Source: Rhyacophila brunnea
Taxonomy: Eukaryota > Arthropoda > Insecta > Trichoptera > Rhyacophilidae
Assembly (NCBI GenBank): GCA_022495005.1
Contig: JAGYXB010001997.1
Location: forward strand, 248,001-312,000
Length of the DNA: 64,000 nucleotides
Direction: 5' to 3'
This document shows positions 1 through 14,100 of the stretch, in pieces. Below the pieces are notes generated by a model. The model was not told the DNA's origin. It was given only the letters and a program-made list of their open reading frames with translations, and did not search any database. The translations under genes and the position numbers were made by a program. Every line of letters begins with the position of its first letter. The first letter of the stretch is position 1.

Positions 1-1805
1 ATCTGCGGCACTAATGTCATGTGAATGTGTGTAGAGATGTTAATCATGATTTAAAAAAAAAATCTGTGCATATATCTGTTTAAATTATCAACAAAAATGT
101 CTCAAGGGTTCTGCCAAACAAAAATGTTGGGAATCACAATCTATCCGATAAAAATATCGAAAGAATATTATATAAAATCAAACGTGAGATTAATATCATT
201 ATCAGTGGTTCCCATAATGGGCAGTTCTACACTAGGGAATGCTAAGAGGCGAGGGTCAGTTTACTTGGTAAAATTTTTTAGAAGCATTAATGTTTAAAAA
301 AAGTTTGGAAACCACAGGATTAAACGAAAGTTAAAAATTTTACTTAAATTTTATGAAAACTTATCACTGACACTAAAAGCTTAAATTAAACACAATAGGT
401 AATTAAATTTTTATGTACAAACGATAAAGTAATAATAATTATTATAATTTTATGAAACCTAAAAAGTCCATAAAAATGATCATCCCGATAAGTTTCATTT
501 GGTGACTAGACAAAACAATTATATTATATTTAATAATAACATTTTAATATGTACACAAAATATTTTTTTAAACTAATACAATAATACCAATACAATGCAT
601 AAATTCTAAACGTTTAATGTGAAAAGTAAAGTAAAAATTAAAAACCTAACTTCAGGGAATAGATTTGTACAATTGGATGATATTGCACGAGTAGAGTAAT
701 AACAAATTATTACTTTAATGTAATGTAAAAAAATATTCTGCTGGAAAATTAATATTAAATTAGAGAGGCAAAAGAGTAAATTATTAAAAATTAGAGAGCG
801 GGACATTTGTTATATTATTAACCATAAATAAATGTATTGTTTGGTAATTATATAAAAAAAACATATGCCGAAGATAAGTGTATTTTTTTCAGTGTATTAA
901 CTCTATGGAGTTTATATTACATAATTCATTAACTTCCCAATAAATGTACAAAACTATGCTTGTTTGTTTATATTTTGGATGCTTTCAAATGTTTATTAAA
1001 TAAATAGAAATGTTAAAATATGCATGCAGGTAAATATTTTCATTATGCACACGATACCCGCAAGGAAACCATGGCCGTAAGGAATTAATAATTAATACTA
1101 TTGTTCGCATGGAATAATAAATTCATAAATAAATAAAACAAAATGATATTTCTTTTATGGCGTTTGGTTTACTTATATTTATAACCAACATGATTATCTT
1201 AAATAGCCAGTCTTAAAAAATACCCAAAAATAATATAAAAGGTGTTTAAATTATTAAAAAAAATGGAGATACATGATCGGCACTCGTTTTATTTGAATAT
1301 TATTATGATTACCTATCTACCGATATAACCGCCAAGACAGTTAAGATATTTTTCCATTTTCCACAGGAATATATTTGAATTAAAAAAATATACAAGTAAC
1401 ACAAATTAAAAGATAGCAACAAAAATGATTTCTACAGTAATAGCCTCATAATAATATCATAAGAAAATTGATTCTTTTGCAGAAAAAAGAACATTCTACA
1501 AAAGATAACATTACTACAGTCCTTTTATAGATTTGCTAAAAGACTAAAATTATTGAGTAGGTACCTACATAGCATTATTTATATTGTTAGATTAGTATCA
1601 AAGTCAAACACATAAGTATTTTATTCAACAACCCGTTAAATCGATTATGTTATATTTATTGAAATAGCATCTTACGCTAAGGTAAAGTGACACCATTAAG
1701 ATAGTGCAAGATACCTCACTATACGGTCGTTTGTTTCCGCTACAACGATTTGTTTTAATTATGGCGCGGTTGCCAATTTTTCTGATATACGGCAAAAAAC
1801 AAATA
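1..1805. other. AT-rich non-coding flank
   Basis: No convincing coding sequence; only short chance frames. I see nothing repeated elsewhere in the window apart from the TAGGTACCTA-like word near 1559. Confidence 0.5.
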
Positions 1806-2378
1806 CAGTCGAACTTGGTTACTACGATCACGGAAATAGCGAGATCTTGGATGTAATGAGGAAACATTCATCGACATTTTAGTTTATGATTTTATCCATA
1901 CATTTATTCACCTTTATAACGAGCTACTTCTTGGGTATACCGAGCAAAACTGTTTATGTGTCGATCATTTAAAAACAACATTTTCAACCCTAAGCAATAA
2001 AATTCGACCAGATAGTTAACTAGACCGATGCCGCCGGGATCGAATTACGTTTATGACACTAGTTAAGTGTCTAAGTACCTGGTGTTTTCGCCGACAACAT
2101 TGAAAAAGTATCCACGCATATGGTTGAAATTGCATGTAAAAAATCCAAGCTTTGTGAAGTCAGTAAGTACCTACCAGCGCCGGCAGCTCAGCACTTCATT
2201 ACAATATTTTTTGTAGTTCATGAATGCTATGCTTGTTTACGATGGTTTTCAGATTTTTTATGTTCTATGCTTAAATAGAATGTGGCGCGAAAAATGTTAT
2301 ATAACGCTATAACGAGTAATGCTTATAACGAGCAAATTTAGTCGGTTCCATCTTCCTCGTAATAACCAAGTTCGACTG
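1806..2378. mobile_element. Tigger/pogo-like MITE with TA target duplication
   Basis: The ends form a 16-bp perfect terminal inverted repeat, CAGTCGAACTTGGTTA, flanked on both sides by TA. The interior repeats words such as TATAACGAGC, usual in pogo-type elements. At 573 bp with no open frame for a transposase it is non-autonomous. Confidence 0.8.
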
Positions 2379-4224
2379 TATTATTCATGACATGTCCAAT
2401 GCCGGAAAACATATTTTGGATTTGCTTTATGGTGAACTTTCTAGGATTGTACCTCGGCCGTAAAGCGAGGAGAAGAGTATTTTTATTATTAATGTAAGAA
2501 ATTCCTGCACTGATTTATGTTTTTGGCACATAAAAAGCTTACAATAACTAAAAATTTCGGATGACCTATGATTTATGAGTAACATTTCAACAACCTATTG
2601 ATAAAATCAAATTTACAGCGAGTATGGAAGGTTGATTGATTGGTACTTTAACTACTATACTAGAAATTACATTCAAGCAGTTGCAATATCATGTATATAT
2701 AGTATATTAAATCCATTTTATAACCTAGTATTGTTGACTGTAATAATTAACTGCAAACAAAAATTTGTTCGAGACAGAGAATGTTCTCGATTATAAAAGT
2801 GAGATTTCACAATGTGATACTTAGGCCTTTAGCTCATGGAGAAACTAAAATCTGACGAACCGGTTGCTGATGGAACTCATAAACTGGCCATTGACTGACG
2901 CTTGGCATACGGCACTACTGAAACCCACTTGAAATAATAATCTCATAACCTCAAACTGTCAAAATCCCAATATCTTTCCTACTTCATTCCATACTTTTTC
3001 CGTAATATCTTTACAGGAATATTCTGGCAGCCTGTAATTATTACAGGCTGGGGTATTTCTCAACTTCTGCCACAAATTTTAAATTAAAAATCGGTTCGCC
3101 CATCTTTAACGTTTAACGTCTCGACTTGTTCAGTTCAGTTCAGTGCTACCATGTGTTTGGTATGAAAATATGATTTTTCATCGAATCTACTGATATTGGC
3201 TTACTGGAAACCGAGAGACCGGGAGACTAGCATGTCGCATCTCTTCAGTTTAGTAGCGAACGTTTTGAAACTGAGAGATCCCAGTCTTGCCGCGAACGAG
3301 CCGCCATTGAAATACATTAGCTAGACACTGGCCGGAATTTTAGTTTCAGTCTCGTCTTTTCCGAGTATTCTCGTGAGCGGATGGCTTTAATGATTAGTTC
3401 TAAAAAAAAGCATCTCTCAAAAGAATTTAATAATATTGTAGAACGCATGGTACAAAAATATAGAAGTGTCAGGAAATGAAAGATAATAATTTCTTGACAC
3501 CGTAAAAATATATCATTCATTATCTATTACAAAATAACTTTTTACACATACAAAGGTTATATAAAATACTAATCTCGAGTATGATCTTTACAATTCGAAC
3601 ATCTGCTTATAAGTAAATAATCTACACAATATAACATCACTAATCTAATGTATAATATTACATCATGGTATTTATATATTATTAATACATACAAACGATA
3701 AAAAAAAATCTACAAAAATACTCCTTGGCATTTTTCTAGTAACATAGTACATATTATTAGTCTTGGTCTAAGGTGATCAATTAAACTAAGGCATATACAA
3801 TTATTACAAAGAACATTTATAGAAAATACACATAATTATATGTAATTAGGTCTGAAATACGGGCAGACAATTTTTAAAATGTTACTATTTATGAGATATC
3901 AAAACGTTTTCTAAACATGCAAAATACATTTCAGGATAAATATATCGACACCGAATTGAAAAAGGCATTTCATTCCATTCCGAGTAAAGATAGATTAATA
4001 ATAACTACATATTTAAGTTGAGAGGGGATACTATTACTAATTTTGGTGATTGTTTAATATGCTGTTCACATTTTAATCTCTAGTCTTATTATTATCATAT
4101 TATTTTGAATACAATAATAATATTATGACATTGATTTCTAGGAAGTGCAACAGATAAAAATGACAACATAATTTACTGATTCTATTACACACAACAATGA
4201 AAAATTTTAATTGCCCACTTTGAT
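2379..4224. other. non-coding flank
   Basis: No gene recognised. The stretch 3100-3330 is somewhat richer in GC, with near-repeated GAGACC/GAGATC words, but shows no frame or known element. Confidence 0.4.
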
Positions 4225-4230
4225 TTTATT
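4225..4230 (-). promoter_or_regulatory. candidate poly(A) signal of the MMD-type gene
   Basis: The first AATAAA on the minus strand downstream of the stop, about 665 nt away. The DNA from here to 4894 would then be the 3' UTR. The motif is common in such AT-rich DNA, so this is only a candidate. Confidence 0.35.
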
Positions 4231-4894
4231 TTGGATGAAATTATGTACACACAAAATCAGGTGATTGATTGAATTTATGTAGTTAATCTCAATAGAGTAA
4301 TATCCTTATATTAAAAAAAAATATGATTATAGAATGACAGTACATAAAGTTAATATTATTATTATTTAAGGCATGTAAATCATTTGTATGTGCAGTGAGC
4401 CCGGAGCAAAAGAGATCCAAATAATTTTTTAATTAAAAGTATTGACATAATAAACAAAATATAATTAACTTAATTTTGGTTGTTAACAATTTTCTAACAT
4501 ATAATAATATATATTAGGTTTCCTGCACTTTATCACTTCTGTTCTTAATAAAAATTAAAGACATACTGAAAGTTTCATCACAGCAGTAGTAATTAAAATT
4601 AGTATTAATAGTTATTACATAATCCTATTTTATGTATTTCGAAATTTGGATCACAAAATTGAACTAAATTAAAATCAACTCCGAAATACAAATCACTCGG
4701 ATCGCTTTTGCTTCAAATTTATCGTCGCATGAAAGATATAAATTTGATAACATAACCGAAATTCAAAATAGAGATTTTTTAAAAAAACACACAAAATGAA
4801 TATCATGGTGTAAATTTTTTAAATGAGATTTCAAGCTCTAATATCGATGATTACAGTTATTAGCAAAATTAATGAGACAATAGCGCGTGTGTTG

Positions 4895-5110
4895 TTAATT
4901 AATTAAATCCATGCCATCGGTATCAAGCGGTTCATTGCTCGGGAAGAGGTTATTAAGTATTGCCATGTAATGAATGGAGGCCGCTATGGCTACAAATATG
5001 TGCCAAATGGCGTGCGCAAACGGTATATACCCGTCCGACTTGAAGAAAACAACTCCGATGATGTACAATATTCCTCCCAACTTCAATTCATTCATCCCAG
5101 CAAACTCGTG
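4895..5110 (-). CDS. MMD: MMD-type gene, last coding exon
   Basis: Seventy-one codons and a TAA stop behind the acceptor ATTGTTTCAG. It carries the final helices and the third metal motif AHAIWH (H224-x3-H228), followed by an acidic tail ending in DGMDLIN. Strong match to the C-terminal end of MMD proteins. Confidence 0.92.
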   Translation of the reverse strand, partial: HEFAGMNELKLGGILYIIGVVFFKSDGYIPFAHAIWHIFVAIAASIHYMAILNNLFPSNEPLDTDGMDLIN

Positions 5111-8100
5111 CTGAAACAATAATAATACAATAACATTATAACGGCATTAACAACAATACTCTTTTATGGGAATTAATGTGATCCTGGAATGTTGATTGCC
5201 AAGAAAAGACAGAGCATTATAATGACCAGACTCCGAACTGTTGGCGCCTTTAACGATCAACCCATAAAAAAACACATTAAATTGGTGGATGAATCCAATA
5301 TCCTAAGAAACCTTTTGCCCAAGTACCACTTAATATGAGATCAACAAATCGTCAGTTCTCCTTTCTGCCAGCTTAGGTGCGAAGGTACTTATATTAATTA
5401 TCTAGTGAAAATTATTAGAGCTGAGAAGCGTATGTTAAAGAATTCAGGGTAAATTTATTATTTATTATTTCCGACAGTTCTTACAGAAGACTATTGCATC
5501 GTTTTCTCTCGCTCGGCGTCACTCCAGCTATGTCACATTTTCTGTAAAAACTATCGAACTCCACGCTTATGTGTATGTTTATAATATACACTAAGGTTGT
5601 CAAGAAACAAAATAATTGAAAGTCACTGCATTTACCTATTCAAACAATAATTCATCAAGAAACATATTGAATGCCTACATTATAATCTAAATGATAAATG
5701 TAAAATATTTTTTGGTCATGTAGTTGTTCGTAAACAATTTTATCAAAACCGTCAGCAATGACATTATTACTATTATAATAGAGAATATATTATGTAAAAA
5801 ATGATGTAAGCTGATACATTGATTCATAAACAGATAAAACACGATTCTATTTTTTTGCAGTTAATTACTGAAATATAAAATGCATTGATTTGTTAATATA
5901 ACAAAAAAAAAAAAAAACAATAGATGATAAATAACAGTACATATCAAAGTCCGAAATTCAAGGATAACAGTCATTATGAGTATTATGTTATAGATTAATG
6001 CAGTGGTCTCCAACCTTTATGTTACTACGCCTCCCTTTAAAAAAAATCTAATCTTGGCGCCTCCCCCCCTTTATTTCATTAAATAATACAGACACTTTTT
6101 TAACACACAAGTTTTTACTACTTACTTATATTAAATTCATTTTTTAATTAATTTTTTTTCATGCGACGAATGAGCTTGTTTATTACCACAATCAATTTTA
6201 ATAGAAGTCAACCAAATTCATCATCGTTCATTGACAAAAATTAATGGATTCTATCATGGGCTCCACATACTGAATAGGGCCCACAGGCCAGGATCTTTCA
6301 CCCATATATTTAAAATATTTAATAGTCCCGAAACAAAGCAGCGCCGCAGGCGACTTTTTTTACTAATAATAAAATAATATGAAAAATGCATTAGCAAACT
6401 AACCAAGAACTCAGGAAATAGATTTTGGTTTGCTTCAATATATCTGGCGTAGAAATCATTTAAAAGTGGAGACATGTATTATTGTTATATTATATTAAAG
6501 AAATCACGTCAAAAACAATTAAAAAAAACAATATCACACCCTGCCTACACGCTTCAGTTGACACTTTAGCTACGAGTGACATTTAAATTTGAGGTTATTG
6601 TTTTCATGCAACTAGCGGTCGTTTTGTGCATTACCGAAACAGAGCGTTTGCAAAAGCGCCATTTTTAAATTTCTCCGCTCCAAATATTTTTTAATAGGAT
6701 TTAAATATATGTATTATGTATTATATATTAAAATAAACATTCATGCACTGAATTTTCACTGTTACGTTAAGATATGAAGTTTTATTTATTTGTAGATATT
6801 ATGGTATAAAAATTAATTTATTAAAAATTTTTGGCGCCTCCCCTGGCAATAGATCGCGCCTCCCAGGTTGGAAACCGCTGGATTAATGTATTTAGATATT
6901 GTGTGCCACTTCAAATAACAATTTCAAAGTGTTAATAAAAACTACAGCTGGTAAAAAATATTAACCATTGATTATTGATCATTAATCACTGATTGGATTG
7001 CTCATTTTAAATCATAAAAAGATATTCATCTCTTTTGTCAGAGGTGACTAAATTAAAGATTGCGATCGTTGTCTGCTATATTACAATTATTATGTAGGTA
7101 CACCATAATTTGGAGACAATATCCACAAATTTATTAATGAAATTTTATAAACTAAATATGCCATTTGTAAGGCAACCTCCATTATCTGGACTAATTCGGG
7201 ATGAAAAAATTCCAGATAATCAGAAACTAATATACCTTTATTTCTTTTTCTTTTAGATTCGCCCTAATCCGTCAATTCCATAAATTATTAAATAGGCCAA
7301 TATTGCCAAGATAAACTGTGAAACTTTTGAAAATTTGTTATGAATCTAGCCATAGTTTAAATGTCTTTGGGTTTCATGTTTATCCATTTTTAGATTACAT
7401 AAATTTTAAAAATCTATGATTAATAAGATTACCGTTTTTAATAAAAATTCTCAGCAACAATAAATAAATCGACAAAGACAGTAGTTAATTTCGTGATAAG
7501 ATACTTGGTTGGCTGTCATTAAAAATTTTATGACGCACCGCTTAGTATTCGAAGATATCATTATCAACACGGAACAACAAATTGGAAATCAGTAAAATTA
7601 TTCAAGAAAAAGTTGATTTTTTTATACAACTCTTAATTTTTTAGATAAGGTTGACATGATAAAGGTATTTATTATAGTATTATACCATATTTAATATTTT
7701 TTCAAGGTTGATATTACAATAGTTTTTGTCAATGTTGTTATTAGCTTCTTGTTCGCCTATCGCAGCGATATTCAAAGTGTGCATTATGGCACTATAAAAT
7801 AATTATGACACACTAAAATAAATTCGTGAAAATCTTTATTCAATGTGCTGAAGCACAATCCAAGTGATAGATTTATTTTAGCTGACCTTTTGGTTATGCT
7901 AAAAACCATATCCTCAATTTTCGGCCCGGACTGATGAGTATGATCCAGTTTCATGTGTCAACTGGGCAGATAAAAAAATGCAAACTTAATCAATTTGATT
8001 TTTTTTAAAGCTATCTTCTATGTTTTCTCTTCAATACCAAGGATTCTCTTTCGAATAGTTCTTCTACTGACATGCAATACGTTCAGGCATTCAAACACTG

Positions 8101-11100
8101 CATTAATTTTTTTGCTGTCTACCTAATTTGATATACTGCTTTTATCTTATCATTCTGCGTGGTGTATTTTACTGTTGTATTTTAAATATTTTCTTTCAAA
8201 GATGCGTGCATGTGCCGTTCTTCATAATTCTTCTATGCTTCTACTCTTAATTCAAAACATTGCATACATAGTATTTTTTAAAGGTAATATTATCACATGG
8301 AATATATAACTCATTTGGATTTGTCCCTTGACCTTAATTAATTAATACATAATGCAGTCTAATCAATTTGCACATTTTCAATGAACATTTGAATTTAAAA
8401 TACATACATGTGTATGAAATATTTTGCTTTTCCACAATTTATTGCTGATTTGACATTTTGATACATGCACATAACCATTATAAGTCATCCACCCATTTGA
8501 CATTTAATCTCAATATTTTTATTAAATGATAAATTTGTGCATTTAATAAAAATAATAAAATGATTACATTATATATTATATCGTCGTTAATTTTCTACAA
8601 ACACGTATCTACATTTTTGTCAGTTTTGAGTTGTTTGATGTAATGAATTAAGAATTTGAATACACCCATATTCCACTAACACGTATCTCAAAACATACAG
8701 ATTAAGGCAATGAGAAAAAACTCGTATTACAATAAAAGACTTTTATAAATATTATAAACTCGTATCTTGAGTTACGTGTTTATAGATGATTATACTGAAG
8801 TTCTTTTTCGTAAGTCAAGATACGTGTTTACTGCAGTAATATTGTGGAATGATTCACAGTAAAATTGCAACGCATTCTCGTATCTCCGACAATATGACTG
8901 ATCGGTCGAAAGTATATGTAGTGCGATAGATTGAAGAAACATAACATCTTTTTCATGAAAATTTGTGTAACTATACTAAATGGATATTTCATAGAAGAAA
9001 ATTTATTTCAGAATTAAAAACTAAGAGAATGATGTTGTTATTTGCCTCTCCTGAAAAGTTGTGTTTTTTGATACGTTGTAGTTTGTAGAAAATTAATGAC
9101 GATATTAGACATATAATTTATGAACCTGAATTAGAAAAAATGTTTTATTAAAAAAAAAATGTCAGTGAACCGTGATTGAAATTATGAACTTTGTTCGGTT
9201 AAAATTGTTATCAGAATCAGAGATTTTGTTAAACGTAAAATATATTGGGTATAATTTAATAGATTATAATTTTTTTTATCAAAAACAAGATCATGTATGT
9301 AATAATATACTTTACGAGTAATGATAATCTATTTTAAATGAATAGATTATGTATTTAAAATGTATTATGGTTGTTTTGTAATCTGAAAATCAATACAGAA
9401 AGCAAATCAAGCTATGTGTTTTATTAATGACTATACAATATAATTAGGATAATACCGAAATAACGTTTTCAATTCCTGTATAACAAATTTTGAAATACTA
9501 AGTATAAAGAAAAATGATTATATTCCCCGAGAGCATGCATTAATAAGTTACATTAATACATGTATTGATACGGAAGAAGTGAATTAAAACCTATAACTTT
9601 TTGTTTTACCATGTGCGATCCTAAGATCATAATATGGGCCTTCACAGTGTGGAGGTTTAAGCACGACATAATAAGTCATCGCGTTAGCCGCTCGACCACC
9701 GTGGGCGTATTGAATTTTACTGTCGAGATAGTTTGAAAATATGATGTAGTAAAACGTTGTAAGCGACTTTAATATGATTTTTTGAGGGATATGTACAACG
9801 TTATTGAAAAATATTGAGTAACATAGAAAAGCTGATTATAGAAATGTTATATCTTTCATTGTATATATTTGTATAGGATGTTATATTCTATATTATGTGA
9901 ATGTGAAATATGTACATTCTTAAAATTGACTTTGTATAATAAAATTTCATAAATAAGAAACTCCTTTTTCTAATTATATATTAATTATAATAACTTTTTT
10001 CAGTTTAGTGACAGTTAGAAGGGCGTAAAATTGTTATTGGAAGTAATTAGGCTAAGCATATGCTGACACGCAGATGACGCAGTTCGTTCAGCGAAGGGCA
10101 GCTCGTCGTACTGCCGGCACAGATTGCTGCGTGGCGTGTGCACGTTTGGATGTGTTATATTTTTCTGCACTGCCCTGCGTTGCCAACATATGCCTTGCCT
10201 AGGTGTATACTCGAAGAGACAAGACACTTACGTCATGCATCACAATGGCGATGGAAGGTCCGATGCCAGTGATGAGATAGAAGATAGTCTCGAGACTCTT
10301 GAATCTTTCATGGAAAAGTTGCTGATAAGCGATGCCGCACATGGCCAGAACCCAAACAATCCACCGCATCTCTTTCAGGGTAGGGTCGCTGGTTGAACCG
10401 ATGGTTAACCAGGGAAAGTAGGAGCCCGCAATAAACACATAAATCATAGCTCTGTCACAACGGTGTAGCACGTGCTTCATGTTACTGAAATAAAATAAAA
10501 AAAATTTTGTAATGGTATATAAATATATATTATTATAAGTGAAGTATTGCAGAGTGTCCGTCTCTGAAACCACGGGTCGTGGGTTTCAATACCGTGTCCG
10601 TTAGGCGTAAAAAAGTGTAATGTCCATATTTTCCATTTTTTTACCTGTTTTATAGTATAAAGTAAGGTTCGATAGTTTGGGCAGGAAAAAAGAAAGAGTG
10701 GTGGATTCATACATTTTAATATACTTAAAAACATGGACAAAACACGCGTTGCATGTTGCAATAATTTATATATCTACTTAATACATATCAAGTGATGAGA
10801 ACTTCAGAATTAAAGAGGTACAAGTAACGTGTAAGATGAGTAAGGAGCAGTTTTTACATCAGCACATACCATTGATGTATGAAAAAGATTCAATCGAGTA
10901 TTACAGTTCATGATTTTTAAGGCAATACATCCAATTTGAATGTTTTGGCCCGATCTATACACCTTCAAACACTTAAAACACGAATAAACATAAAGTATCA
11001 ATATTTTTACTCGACCTAGGAATAATGTATAAGACCTCATGAACACAATGAAAAAAATAATTATGTAATTTTTTTTTTAAATATTTCGTGGTGGAGACAT

Positions 11101-14100
11101 AACCAGAACCAATGTTAGTTTTTGTAATCCCAAGACCGGTTTTGTCTTACGACATTATCACATTTGTAACAAAATGTAAATATTGTTTCATAAACATTTT
11201 GTTATGAATGTGATAATGTCGTAAGACGAAACCGGTCATGGGATTATAAGATTAAAACACAAAATGAGGAAAAAGTATGAAATATTAAAAAAAATGTGAG
11301 TATAGCAAAATTAGTGTTTAGTATGTAGAATTTATAATCGCAATAATACCTTGCTTTACGGCGAGACACGTTCCTGGAAAGTTTGCCGTAAAGTAAAATG
11401 CTGTATAATGGATACATAAGATTTCCTTAACATTATCATACAAATGTACTGTCCGACAAGAAGATTTAGCCAATAACCGGAAGTCGCTAGTGCGGTTAAA
11501 AGTAAGAGCTTGTTAGTTCACAGTTTTAACACGTGGACAACTCGTTGTTAACCGGAAGGCGCTTCAATCGAAGTGCGGTTAAAAATGGGAGGAGCTTGTT
11601 AGTTCACAGTTTTAACACGTAGCCAAGAAGATCTTGTTGGACAGTAAATGCGTTCATCGGGACAACATTGAAAATGATTTATTCAACTTGGTTAACTTTC
11701 CTTGAAAATTTTTAACCCTCGGCTCCTCATCAGTTTAGTCTTGGAGTTGTTTATCTTTAGGCCTATAGATTCAAGAAAACGCGTGACAAGCAACGAGTGA
11801 GTATTTTAGTGAAATAAGCAAGAAAGTACCAGTCGCTCTTGCAGTAGAAAACAGAGTGGAAGGTGGTGGAGATGGCGAAGAGCATGCTGAGTGCGGCGCC
11901 GTATACGCACGCGGCCACGTACTGCGGCACACTGCACGATCGCCGCAGCAGCTCCACCGCTGCCACTGCACTTGGCATCATACACACACCGTGCGTCAAC
12001 ACATTCGCTATGTGCTCCATCTGCAACACAATCACAGTCAAAAACACACGTCGAATGATGGTCACACGATATTAAAATTTATTCAAATTTAAAAGTTAAA
12101 AAAAGGTTCAAACTGATGGATAAAACCACAGGTTCTCAACCCATGGGTTGCCAACTAAATAGTAACTGAAAAAATATTGACTATAGTGCAAAATTTAATA
12201 TCAAAATTTATTTCAAATAACAAACCGTCGATTATGGACCATCTTTCAATAGAATTTCATATTTTGATTTAATTATTTTATGTAAAATTTATGTATGTGA
12301 CACTCGGGAAATCAACATTCGATCAACCTGGTTAACAATGCATCAAATCAAACCGTGAGTGTAAAACCAAGGTATCTGCAAATTTTTCAATTTTGAGATT
12401 AAATGCAAAACAACTGCAAAAGTCGTGAACTTGATAATGTAAAAGTGAAGTAACTGAAATAACATGCAATTTATAATGTAGATATAAACCAAATATTATG
12501 GTTTTTTTTTAGAAACTCTATTTCTTCTAACAAAACGAAGACTTCAAACCCTAATATATCCAAAATATGTCTTTTGCAGATGCCTTGGTTTTACACTCAC
12601 GGTGCGAAATGTCCACAAAAGTTACCGGTGGAAAAGTCGACTAGAAAAAGTATAATGTTTGAACAGTAAAGAAACTGAGAGTAAACTAAAGTAAAAGCAC
12701 ATGTAAACGTGAAAAAGTGAGAGAAAAATAATGTGATGATTGCTTTTTTTCACCCTATTGAAAATGCAAATGTGGCAAAGGGGGTTGTTGGTTATATGTC
12801 TACTATAAAAGGGGGTCAGTCAAAAAAGGTTGAGAACTTAGAGGAGGAGAGGGGATTAAACTAACAATGTTGATGAAAAACCTTTGAACCAATAGAATGG
12901 GTGTGGATATTTCATAATGTGTGAAATGATGATAATAAAATACTACTAATCTATAACCAATATTATAATATCATGGCTGCAATTTTAAATAGCTGCAAGT
13001 GATATGTGATGTCAAGGATGAAAGTGGGGGTTTTGATGATAGATATGTATACAAAAGAGTTGGGGGGGGGGTGTGTAGATCCGCTAATCATCTCTAAGAT
13101 GTACGTCTTTTAGCATTTTTAGTATTAACCAAACATTTAATATGCAATCAAAATCCGCATTGGTTGATGTCAACTTCTTGGTACCTGTCAAATAGACTGG
13201 CGCTCCTTGACGAGGACCATTTTGCCATTTAGTCATATGACAATAAACAAAAACCAAACACAACTTACAATAACCTTAGAATAAATAGGTACCTACATAT
13301 TAGGTTTCATTTACGCTGGCCTTTGGCCTAATTGATAAAGTACCCGTCTATAAATATGAAGCAGTGGGTTTAAACCCGGGAGCTGCTCAAAAAATGTATA
13401 ATGTATTCGATCCAGTGTAACCCAATGGGTTAGGCGAACGGCTAAAAACTATTCCTCGTAAAAACTCTATTTATATAATCTCTACTTTGAGAAAGTCCAT
13501 ATGCTCCGCTAAAGCGTCAATTACATTGAGCTTTTTTACGAGCTGCTTATTGGCGAATTTAAAAGCGGGCGGTTCAGCTACTGCGACTTCATGATTACAC
13601 ACAAAACTTTCCATTCGCTGATAAGCCACAAGCCAGCGAGCGATTTTGACGGAACGTAGTTCGTTTTTTTACCGGGAGGTCGCTACGCTCCATAACAATG
13701 TTTCCATTAAACGTCAAAAATGTAAATTTCAAAATGAGTAGTTCGTTTTTCCACCACCATCGCTCTACTGCGCAGACGCAGTAAGCCCACACGCCGGCGT
13801 GTAGTGTGAAAAGTTGACCGGCTTTCAACTTTTCTAGGTGGAGTGTTTACAACCTGCTTATTAGCTTATTCGATGATTACACTGGGCGAATTTACAGGCA
13901 GATTATAAATTTGCCAATAATCAGCTCATAAAAAAGCTCAATGTAATTGACGCTTTAGGAGCATACAATATTGTTAGTTAGCTTTTTTACTTTGTTAGGT
14001 TGTATCAGTTTTTCGTTATTTTCAATCCCATCTTTTTGCGTTTGCTTAATTGACAAGTACCGGATGATTTGTCAATAATTAGCAAACTTTTTGCGTATTC

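Noticed and set aside
10199..10573. 124-codon minus-strand frame as a whole gene
   Set aside because: Only 10232-10484 is exon; both flanks run past good splice sites into intron.
13315..13390. Functional tRNA gene
   Set aside because: A- and B-box-like words exist but no closed cloverleaf or acceptor stem; tail and core mark it as a SINE.
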